DNA of 44,295 nt from Verrucomicrobiota bacterium. GTDB taxonomy: Bacteria > Verrucomicrobiota > Verrucomicrobiia > JABWAM01 > JAHFSZ01. Below, in pieces: positions 35,339 to 41,969 of this stretch. Within the stretch, counting starts at the first letter, position 1. Each line of letters opens with the position of its first letter. Where the stretch lies: the NCBI GenBank assembly GCA_023265515.1, contig JAHFSZ010000004.1, positions 14,704 to 58,998 of the forward strand, in the 5' to 3' direction. Under the pieces are notes generated by a model. That model did no database searches. It was not told the origin of the DNA and worked only from the letters and a program-made list of their open reading frames with translations. A program made the translations under genes and the position numbers.

Positions 35339-35923
35339 ATGGTCACGCCCACGGACGAGGAATTGATGCTCCTGGTCAAGCATGGGGACCGGGCGGCCTT
35401 CAATACCCTGATGGACCGATACGAAAGGCCGGTCCTCAACGTGATTTACCGCTATCTGCAGGACTACAATGCCGCGCAGGATTTGATGCAGGAGACCTTT
35501 TTGAGGATTTACAAGGCGCGCGAGCGGTACGAGGTTCGGAGCAAGTTTTCGACGTGGATGTTTCAGATTGCGGTGAATCTTTGCCTGAACGAGCGGCGAT
35601 CGCGCTCCTACCGGAGTCACGACTCGATCGAGGCGATGGCCGCGCAACCGGTTCCGCGAGAGTTGAAAGACATGCGGACCCTCGATCCGGGGGAGTCATC
35701 GAGGAAGGCGGAAATGGCCGCGATCGTGCGGGCGGCGGTTGCCTCGCTCAGCGAAGAGGAGCGGGCCATGGTGATTTTGGCGAAATGGGAGGAAAAAAGT
35801 TACGAAGAGATCGCCCAGATCATGGGCTGTTCGATTGACGCGGTAAAGTCGCGCCTCTATCGGGCCAAGAAAATACTCCGCGAGAAGTTGAAGCAGTGGG
35901 TGACAGAACATGAACGAACCTGA
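35339..35923 (+). CDS. ECF-family RNA polymerase sigma factor
   Basis: A 194-residue alternative sigma factor. Region 2 (about 20-90) includes YLQDYNAAQDLMQETFLRIY, which contacts the -10 element and core polymerase. Region 4 (about 135-185) has a helix-turn-helix in WEEKSYEEIAQIMGCSIDAV followed by KSRLYRAKKIL. The ATG at 35339 is preceded by AAGAGGTG. Its stop overlaps the next gene by 14 nt, and that gene overlaps the third by 4 nt, so the three are translated as one unit. ECF factors are normally held by a membrane anti-sigma encoded next door, and the following gene fits that position. The regulon is unknown. Confidence 0.93.
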   Translation: MVTPTDEELMLLVKHGDRAAFNTLMDRYERPVLNVIYRYLQDYNAAQDLMQETFLRIYKARERYEVRSKFSTWMFQIAVNLCLNERRSRSYRSHDSIEAMAAQPVPRELKDMRTLDPGESSRKAEMAAIVRAAVASLSEEERAMVILAKWEEKSYEEIAQIMGCSIDAVKSRLYRAKKILREKLKQWVTEHERT

Positions 35924-36320
35924 ATTGGACAAGAACGATCCGCTTTGGAAGGCGCTTGACGCATTTCCCGATGTGGAGCCGCACCCGCAGTCACGCGCGC
36001 GCTTCTGGGCTCGGATTGCGCGCGATGAAGCCGCGAAGGCGCGCGATGAAACCACAAGGACGCGCGAGGGGATGTCTTTTCGCGGTTTCTTCTCGCGCCA
36101 TACGGGTTGGCTTGTGCGTTATGCTCTTCCAACCGCCGGCTTCGCATGCGCCGTCGCCGCCCTGGCCATCGGCGGCCGGGCTCTGATCCGACAGCACGAG
36201 GCCGACCGCGAAATCGCCGCCAACCTCGAGCTCTACCAGAATCTGGAAGTGATTCAGAACATGGCCCAACTTGCCTCGTACGATGAGCCGGACGAGGATT
36301 TTGACGAGATCGTGGAGTGA
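35910..36320 (+). CDS. Single-pass membrane protein, probable anti-sigma partner
   Basis: A 136-residue protein with a cytoplasmic N-terminal half (1-70), one membrane helix (about 71-91, YALPTAGFACAVAALAIGG) and a short acidic tail (EDFDEIVE). The gene overlaps the ECF sigma gene by 14 nt and the DUF3106-like gene by 4 nt. Size, topology and position are those of an anti-sigma factor, but the zinc-binding HxxxCxxC motif of the ZAS class is absent, so the call rests on context. Residues about 37-55 contain a near-exact duplication (ARDEAAK/ARDETTR) encoded by a 21-bp repeat. Function inferred, not shown. Confidence 0.6.
   Translation: MNEPELDKNDPLWKALDAFPDVEPHPQSRARFWARIARDEAAKARDETTRTREGMSFRGFFSRHTGWLVRYALPTAGFACAVAALAIGGRALIRQHEADREIAANLELYQNLEVIQNMAQLASYDEPDEDFDEIVE
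36018..36059. repeat. 21-bp tandem duplication inside the probable anti-sigma gene
   Basis: Units 36018-36038 and 36039-36059 both start GCGCGCGATGAA and agree at 17 of 21 positions; a partial third unit (ACGCGCGAG) follows. The 21-nt period is three heptamers and seven codons, so the frame is kept. Confidence 0.65.
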
Positions 36321-37045
36321 GCATTCAAAATTCAAAATTCAAAATTCGACATGGCGCCGTTATGGCCGCCTTTTTACTCGCATCGAGTTTCCACTGCCTG
36401 GCGCAACCGGACACCAACGCGGCGCCGAGACGCGCCGAAATCGGCGCCCACCAGAAAAACTTCGATGAGCTCACGCCTGAGGAGCAACAGAAGCTTCGCG
36501 AAAAGCGCGCGAAATTCCAGGAGCTCTCCCCGGAAGAGAAGGCGCGCATCCAGAAACATCTCAAACTCTGGAAGGAGCTTTCGCCCGAGCAGCAGGAAAA
36601 TCTCCGCCAGCTTCAGAAGAAGCTGAAAAATGCGACACCGGAACAGAAGGCGGATCTCCAAAAGAAAATCGACCAGTTTCAGCAGTTGCCGCCCGAACAG
36701 CAGCGGGAGATCATCCACAAGAAAACCAGGATGCGAAACCGTGATACCAGCCAGGGACCGCTGGCCGAACCTTCTCCGCAACTTCAGAAGCGCGTTGAAT
36801 CGCAGTATGATGCCATCTGGGACGACCTGTCGCCCGAGCACCGGCGGATTCTCACGCGGATGCACCAGCGCGCCGAAAGCACGCCGCCCGAGCAACGCGC
36901 GGCGCTGGAGGAGCGTTTGAAAAAGTTCGACCAGCTCTCTCCCGAGGCTCAGAAGGCGCGGCTTCAAAAAATGGCGGACCGCCGGAAAAAGGCGATCCAA
37001 GATCGCAAAGAAAAAGACCAGCAGGACGGCCGCCCCAGCCCGTAG
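36317..37045 (+). CDS. Secreted DUF3106-like helical repeat protein
   Basis: A 242-residue exported protein. After the signal sequence (AVMAAFLLASSFHCLAQ) the chain consists of repeated amphipathic helices with the motif L(S/T)PEEQ/LSPEQQ (FDELTPEEQQKLREK, FQELSPEEKARIQKH, WKELSPEQQENLRQL), as in DUF3106 proteins found near ECF sigma genes. The GTG start at 36317 overlaps the previous stop (GTGA), indicating coupling. Its first 15 residues, including the Lys/Arg needed before the signal helix, are mostly encoded by an ATTCAAA heptamer run. An ATG at 36362 would give a signal peptide without a basic start. A likely role is periplasmic sensing or envelope stress together with the sigma/anti-sigma pair; this is inference. 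A strong terminator follows. Confidence 0.8.
   Translation: MSIQNSKFKIRHGAVMAAFLLASSFHCLAQPDTNAAPRRAEIGAHQKNFDELTPEEQQKLREKRAKFQELSPEEKARIQKHLKLWKELSPEQQENLRQLQKKLKNATPEQKADLQKKIDQFQQLPPEQQREIIHKKTRMRNRDTSQGPLAEPSPQLQKRVESQYDAIWDDLSPEHRRILTRMHQRAESTPPEQRAALEERLKKFDQLSPEAQKARLQKMADRRKKAIQDRKEKDQQDGRPSP
36323..36347. repeat. ATTCAAA heptamer run at the start of the DUF3106-like gene
   Basis: Three and a half perfect copies of ATTCAAA. Read from the overlapping GTG start, they encode most of the leading IQNSKFKI segment. Confidence 0.85.
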
Positions 37046-37046
37046 A

Positions 37047-37087
37047 AGCCGCCACACACATTTTAAAAATGTGTGGGGCTTTTTTTC
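37047..37087 (+). terminator. Rho-independent terminator after the sigma factor operon
   Basis: CACACATTTT (37055-37064) can pair with AAAATGTGTG downstream, extended by AGCC/GGCT, and is followed by seven T residues (37080-37086). It closes the sigma/anti-sigma/DUF3106 unit just before nnr, whose start lies 23 nt beyond the T-run. Confidence 0.88.
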
Positions 37088-37109
37088 TTTGATGCGTTAT
37101 AAGAGCTGC

Positions 37110-38582
37110 ATGAAGCTGGTAACAGCCAGGCAGATGCAGGAGCTGGACCGGCAGACGATCCAGCTCGACAAGGTTCCTCAGAAGACGCTCATGCGCCTCG
37201 CGGGGCGGGCTGTCGCAGACGCCGCGCGAGCCATGCTTCGGCGGCGCGGCCGCGTTCTGGTTCTCGCCGGCACCGGCAACAACGGCGCAGATGCCGTCAT
37301 CGCGGGAAATCTCCTCAAACGCGCAGGTTACCTTGTGCGAATCGCGAATGTTCGAAATCAGAAATCAGAAATCAGAAATTGGATCGGCGAAGCCGATTTG
37401 GTGATCGACGGACTCTTTGGCACAGGCCTCTCACGACCGGTCCGCGGCGAATTCAAGAGAGTCATCGAGTTGCTCAACGGTGCGAAGCGGGCGAATCCAG
37501 CTCTGCACGTGCTGGCGGTCGACATCCCGAGTGGGCTCAACGCCGACACGGGCAAGCCGATGGGTGCGGCGGTCACGGCGGACATGACCGTGACCTTTGG
37601 CCTGCCCAAGCTGGGCCTGGTTCAGCAGTCCGCTGCCAATCAGGTGGGAAAATTGCGCGTGGCTGACATTGGATTTTCGCCCGACCGGATCGAGCGGATC
37701 AAGACGGCGGCCGAATACCTCACGGAAGAGGAAATCCGTCCGCTGGTCCGGGCCCGAAAGCCCGGCTCGTATAAAAGCGACTACGGACACGTCCTGGTCG
37801 TGGCCGGATCCGAAGGGCTTCACGGTGCGGCATGGATCGCGGCCCACGGGGCTCTCGCCGCCGGCGCGGGCCTGGTGACGCTGGCGGTGCCGCGTTCGAT
37901 TTATCCGATGGTCGCATCCCAATGCCGCCAGGTGATGGTGGCGCCGATCGACGATGGCGGATTTGGCTATTTCGGCGAACTGTCGTGGAAATCGATTGAG
38001 CCGCTGCTGGCGAAAAAGGCTTCTCTGGCCATCGGTCCGGGCTTCGGCCGGGCCAGGCACACCTCGGCGTTTCTTGAACAGCTTCTGAGGGCGGCCCGGG
38101 CGCCGGTCGTTCTCGACGCGGACGCCCTGACGCTGGTGGCGGCCAAGCCGGCGCTCCTGCGCGGACTCAAGGTCCCCGCCATTCTGACACCGCACCCGGG
38201 TGAAATGGCCCGCCTGCTGGGTTCGAATTCCCAACGGGTTCAAAGGGACCGTTTGAAAACCGCCGCCGGGTTCGCCTCGAAGCAACAGGTTGTTCTTGTG
38301 CTCAAAGGCGCACGAACCGTGATCGCCGAACCGTCGGGCCATCTCTGGGTCAATTCAACGGGAAACGCAGGCCTGGCATCCGGAGGCAGCGGTGATGTGC
38401 TGACAGGCGTGATCGCAGGCTTTGCCGGACAGCGCCTGACGCCGGCTGAAGCGGCAAAGCTGGGGGTTTTCGTCCATGGTCTGGCAGCAGACCGGCTGGC
38501 GGAAGATCCGGTGTTGACGGGGATAAAAGTAGAAAAACTTTTGGAAGCGATTCCCGTGGCGCTCAAAGCTTGTTGTTCATGA
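37110..38582 (+). CDS. nnr: Bifunctional NAD(P)HX epimerase / ADP-dependent NAD(P)HX dehydratase
   Basis: Repairs damaged hydrated NADH and NADPH in the cytoplasm. It has 490 residues. The N-terminal YjeF-N epimerase domain (about 1-210) shows LAGTGNNGADA and LVIDGLFGTGLSRPV, and AVDIPSGLNADTG follows. The C-terminal dehydratase domain (about 225-490) contains GHVLVVAGSEGLHGAA, the ILTPHPGEMARLLG motif and the nucleotide/Mg motif NAGLASGGSGDVLTG. In the epimerase domain the segment between GYLVRIANV and the next strand is about 20 residues shorter than in E. coli Nnr and is built from an AAATCAG heptamer run (RNQKSEIRN), so this domain may be impaired. The 3' end overlaps the convergent GspF-like gene by 20 nt. 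The start at 37110 is chosen by family N-terminus. Confidence 0.94.
   Translation: MKLVTARQMQELDRQTIQLDKVPQKTLMRLAGRAVADAARAMLRRRGRVLVLAGTGNNGADAVIAGNLLKRAGYLVRIANVRNQKSEIRNWIGEADLVIDGLFGTGLSRPVRGEFKRVIELLNGAKRANPALHVLAVDIPSGLNADTGKPMGAAVTADMTVTFGLPKLGLVQQSAANQVGKLRVADIGFSPDRIERIKTAAEYLTEEEIRPLVRARKPGSYKSDYGHVLVVAGSEGLHGAAWIAAHGALAAGAGLVTLAVPRSIYPMVASQCRQVMVAPIDDGGFGYFGELSWKSIEPLLAKKASLAIGPGFGRARHTSAFLEQLLRAARAPVVLDADALTLVAAKPALLRGLKVPAILTPHPGEMARLLGSNSQRVQRDRLKTAAGFASKQQVVLVLKGARTVIAEPSGHLWVNSTGNAGLASGGSGDVLTGVIAGFAGQRLTPAEAAKLGVFVHGLAADRLAEDPVLTGIKVEKLLEAIPVALKACCS
37355..37379. repeat. AAATCAG heptamer run inside nnr
   Basis: Three perfect AAATCAG units plus AAAT. Translated in frame as RNQKSEIRN within the epimerase domain. 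21 nt keep the frame, although the unit itself is not a multiple of three. Confidence 0.85.
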
Positions 38583-39579
38583 TGTCCATGCAGGCCTTCA
38601 CGTATTCCGCGTACGCGGCGATGATCTTATAAGCAATGTAGACCAGAGCGGTGATGTAGATGGCCTTCGGGATCACCGCCTTGAGGATCGCGAAGCCCTG
38701 CTCGGCCTGCTCCGCGCTCTCTCGGACGATCTGGTTGAGCATTTCCTCCTGCCGGCCGCTTTTTTCGCCGGTAATCCAGAATTCCTCCCACGGCTTGCCG
38801 AGCACGTGGCCGGCCTCAAGCCACGGGCCAATTTGCTCGCCCTGTTTGATGTGCGGCAGGATCGCCTTGATCTGCTCGCGGAGCATGGCGCTGTTGGACG
38901 CCAGCGATGCCACTTCCAGCGCATCGATCACATTGGCCCCGGCGTTGAGCATGCCATCGTAGGCTTGGGCGAATCTTGAAACGACCAGCAACCACCAGGT
39001 CTTGCCGCCGACGGGGATCATTCGCAGGAATTGCTCGATGGGAATCGCCGAGCCGATCCGCTGCTTCAGCAGGCGAATCCCGAAGAAGCAGCCCCAAAAC
39101 AAACCATGGAGAATCAGGAGCGTCAGGAGCACATGCCTGGCATAGGCCCCCCAATCCAGGCTGCCTTCCGTCCGGATCGCACCGATGACGGCCGGCATAA
39201 GCGCCGTGACCACGACCGCGATATGGATGATGAACGCCGGGTAGGCGCATGCCCAGATGGCTTCGCGCCGTAAATCCAAAAAACGACGCAGCGTGTCGCG
39301 CAGGATCGTGCAGCCGATGGGAAGCCGTCCGGAAATCTCCGAGGCATGGAGCACCGCCTGCTCAAACTTCGGCAGGACGGGCTTTCCGATCGTCAGGGCA
39401 TTGGCAAACGTGTGGCCCGCGATGATGCCATTCTGCGCCCGCTGGCAAAGCTCGCGAACGGCGGGACCGCCTGATTGTGAAAGCGATCCGAGCGCCTCCT
39501 GAATGGGCGTGCCCGAATCGACATAAACGCGAAGCTGGTCGTAAAGCCGGACACGCTGCCTCGCGGAAGGAAGCCTCAT
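38563..39579 (-). CDS. Orphan GspF/PilC-type inner-membrane platform protein
   Basis: A 338-residue protein with two T2SSF domains. The first (about 10-125) has LRVYVDSGTPIQEAL and EISGRLPIGC; the second (about 200-320) has FAQAYDGMLNAGANVIDAL and ITGEKSGRQEEMLNQI. Three membrane segments lie near 108-135, 148-170 and 298-325. Such proteins are the inner-membrane platform of type II secretion or type IV pilus machines and bind the assembly ATPase. No ATPase, pilin or secretin gene is in the window, so its partners must be encoded elsewhere. It is 15 nt downstream of the deacetylase gene, probably the same transcript, and its 3' end overlaps nnr by 20 nt. Confidence 0.88.
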   Translation of the reverse strand: MRLPSARQRVRLYDQLRVYVDSGTPIQEALGSLSQSGGPAVRELCQRAQNGIIAGHTFANALTIGKPVLPKFEQAVLHASEISGRLPIGCTILRDTLRRFLDLRREAIWACAYPAFIIHIAVVVTALMPAVIGAIRTEGSLDWGAYARHVLLTLLILHGLFWGCFFGIRLLKQRIGSAIPIEQFLRMIPVGGKTWWLLVVSRFAQAYDGMLNAGANVIDALEVASLASNSAMLREQIKAILPHIKQGEQIGPWLEAGHVLGKPWEEFWITGEKSGRQEEMLNQIVRESAEQAEQGFAILKAVIPKAIYITALVYIAYKIIAAYAEYVKACMDIMNNKL

Positions 39580-39594
39580 GGAGTCAAGCCGGGT

Positions 39595-40680
39595 TCACGA
39601 GCCGCTCTGTCCGTCCTTCGCTCCGCCTTGAACGATGGGTGTCGGGTTGTCGTAGGCGGGCAGCCCCGTCAACTCAGAGATCGTTACGGGCTGCAAGCCG
39701 CGCCCCTTCAACTCCTCGATGATCTGCGGCAGGACACGTACGGTTTCCGCCTTGCGATCATGAAAAAGAATGATCGAGCCATTCCGGGTGTCCCGGCTCA
39801 CTGTCCGAACGATCGCGTCGCCGCTCTTTTTCCTTTGCCAATCGTTGGTATCCACCGACCAAAGGACCACGTGAAAGCCAAGCTCATCGAAGAGAAGAAG
39901 CGTGTCATTCCTGTAGGCGCCGTACGGCGGCCGCAGGAGCTTCGGGACGTAGCCGAGAACTTTTCGGATCTCCTCCTGTGTGGAGACGAGCTCCTGCCGG
40001 ACCTTCTCGTCGCTGAGATGATTGAGCTGGGGGTGGCTGAACGTGTGATTGCCGATCTCATGGCCTTCTTCGACGATCCGGCGCAGCATGGCCGGATGTT
40101 CCTTCACCTGCTCGCCGAGGACAAAGAACGTGCCCTTGACGTTGTACTGCCTCAGGATGTCCAGGATCTGCGGTGTGTACTTGTTGTTCGGCCCGTCATC
40201 GAAGGTCAGTGCGATCTGATTCAGGCTCTCGTTGCCGTGGCTAACGATCTTCACCTTCAGCGGAGAGACGGACTTGGGATGAACCTCCTCCGGGGTGGGC
40301 GGAAGCGCGTGCGTGTATGAGTCGGGAAGGTAAATTTTTTCCTTCACGGGCACCGGAACCTCCGGAGCTGCGGACGATGCCGGCGTGGAGCCTTCCGGCA
40401 CGGCCTTCCGGACAGCCGGGAGACTGACCGTGGTCAGGTCGCCAATCAACGCACCCGAAGGAGCCGAAACAACCGGGGGTGTCGTGGCAACCGGTGAGCG
40501 GGCCGCCGGCAGCGCTGAGGATGCCAGTGAAATGGCCGCGCGGCGATCCTCGGAATCGCCCGGGATGGCTCCTGCGCTTGGGACGCCGCGTCCCTGCGGG
40601 CTGCGATAAAGAACTGCAACCACCAGCGCTATTCCGATGAAAAAGTACGGGAAACGAAACGAATGGATCCTTTGGGTCAT
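39595..40680 (-). CDS. Membrane-anchored polysaccharide deacetylase (NodB/CE4)
   Basis: A 361-residue envelope enzyme. An N-terminal helix (YFFIGIALVVAVLYRS, about 12-27) anchors it; a Pro/Ala/Ser-rich spacer runs to about 145; the CE4 domain occupies 150-345. Catalytic motifs are TFDDGP with Asp161 and Asp162, HTFSHP with metal ligands His212 and His216, RPPYGAYR (250-257), WSVDTNDW (274-281) and ILFHD (304-308). All five CE4 motifs are intact, so it should remove N-acetyl groups from peptidoglycan or another GlcNAc polymer; the true substrate cannot be told from sequence. It lies 61 nt after htrA and 15 nt before the GspF-like gene. Confidence 0.94.
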   Translation of the reverse strand: MTQRIHSFRFPYFFIGIALVVAVLYRSPQGRGVPSAGAIPGDSEDRRAAISLASSALPAARSPVATTPPVVSAPSGALIGDLTTVSLPAVRKAVPEGSTPASSAAPEVPVPVKEKIYLPDSYTHALPPTPEEVHPKSVSPLKVKIVSHGNESLNQIALTFDDGPNNKYTPQILDILRQYNVKGTFFVLGEQVKEHPAMLRRIVEEGHEIGNHTFSHPQLNHLSDEKVRQELVSTQEEIRKVLGYVPKLLRPPYGAYRNDTLLLFDELGFHVVLWSVDTNDWQRKKSGDAIVRTVSRDTRNGSIILFHDRKAETVRVLPQIIEELKGRGLQPVTISELTGLPAYDNPTPIVQGGAKDGQSGS

Positions 40681-40741
40681 TCTATTCGAAGGTTAGTCAC
40701 GTTTGAGTTCAAACACAAATACATTAAACCCCCGCTGGCGC

Positions 40742-41959
40742 TTATCGTGGCAAGCCTTCATTGAGGGAGGGCATCTCGCCAAGGGCGATATCGAGCTTCA
40801 TGGTTTTGCCCTTGCGCCAAAGCTCGAACTCCACGATTTCCCCCCCTTTCCGTGAGATGACGGCGATACGCAGGTCCCGGGGTATCTTGAGTTCCTTGCC
40901 GGCAATCTTCAGAAGGACGTCGGCAGGCTCCAGCCCCCCCGCTTCGGCAGGGGATCCCGTTTCAATGCCCGTCACCACCAGGCCGTGCTCGCCATGATAT
41001 CCGACCTGGCGCGCAAGGTTGCTGTCCGGTGTCATCAGCATCACCGAAACGCCGAGCCACCCGCGCGAAACGCGCTCGCCCTTCATCAGGCTGGGCAGGG
41101 CATCCTTGATCAGGTTGCTGGGGATCGCCAGGCCGATGCCGTGAAACCCGCCGGTCTTGGAGATGATCGCCGAGTTGATCCCCACCAGCTCGCCACGCGA
41201 ATTGACGAGCGCGCCGCCCGAGTTGCCCATGTTGATGGCCGCGTCGGTCTGGATGAAATCTTCATACGGGTTGAGTCCAACGCCGGAACGGTTGATGGCG
41301 CTGACGATGCCGCGCGTCACCGTGTGCCCGAAGCCGAAGGGGTTTCCGACAGCCATCACAAAATCCCCGACGCGGAGCGCGTCTGAGTCGCCGAACGGCA
41401 GAGTCGCAAAATCCCTGCCTTCAACCTTGAGAACCACCACGTCGCTTCGTGGCTCGCTGCCGGCGACCATGGCCTCGAACATCCGGCCGTCATTCATGAG
41501 AATCTGGATCTGCTCGGCGCCTTCGACGACGTGGTACGCGGAGGCGATGTACCCGTCCTGCGTGACAAAGACACCGGAGCCGAGCGACTGCGACTTGTGC
41601 GACTGCGGACGCATCCGGCCGCGGAAGAAATGCTGGAAGAACGGATCGTTCGACAGTGGATTGGGGACGGTGATGGTCCGGCTGGTGAAGACGTTGACGA
41701 CGGCTGGAGTGACGGCCTTTGCCAGCTTCGAGATCGCCTCATCGGTTTTCTGGAGGATCTCGGTGTCGTTCGGATTGAGGATGGGTGTCTTGCTCGGCTT
41801 GAAATCCTTGGTGGATGGAGGGCTTTTTTTGACGGCATGCGCCATGTTATCCTGATTCGTCCGCGTTGCGGATTGGAACCAGAGATGAATGACGAGGGCG
41901 CCGATAATGAAACCGACGACAACGGAGGCGGCGGTTTTCAGGATTTTGGGCGTTTCCAT
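40742..41959 (-). CDS. htrA: HtrA/Deg-type serine protease with one PDZ domain
   Basis: A 405-residue envelope quality-control protease. The N-terminal helix (SVVVGFIIGALVIHLWF, about 12-28) probably serves as a membrane anchor. The trypsin-like domain (about 70-285) has the triad His143 (ASAYHVVEG), Asp173 (RSDVVVLKV) and Ser247 (NMGNSGGAL). One PDZ domain follows (about 290-395, GWLGVSV...GSPAEAGGLEPADVLL). One PDZ plus an anchor resembles DegS or HhoA-type members rather than DegP, which has two PDZ domains. The ATG at 41959 with AAGGGG upstream is preferred to an earlier in-frame start inside the Clp-like gene. The Clp-like gene ends 10 nt upstream, so the two are co-transcribed. Confidence 0.95.
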   Translation of the reverse strand: METPKILKTAASVVVGFIIGALVIHLWFQSATRTNQDNMAHAVKKSPPSTKDFKPSKTPILNPNDTEILQKTDEAISKLAKAVTPAVVNVFTSRTITVPNPLSNDPFFQHFFRGRMRPQSHKSQSLGSGVFVTQDGYIASAYHVVEGAEQIQILMNDGRMFEAMVAGSEPRSDVVVLKVEGRDFATLPFGDSDALRVGDFVMAVGNPFGFGHTVTRGIVSAINRSGVGLNPYEDFIQTDAAINMGNSGGALVNSRGELVGINSAIISKTGGFHGIGLAIPSNLIKDALPSLMKGERVSRGWLGVSVMLMTPDSNLARQVGYHGEHGLVVTGIETGSPAEAGGLEPADVLLKIAGKELKIPRDLRIAVISRKGGEIVEFELWRKGKTMKLDIALGEMPSLNEGLPR

Positions 41960-41969
41960 CAGTCGCCCC

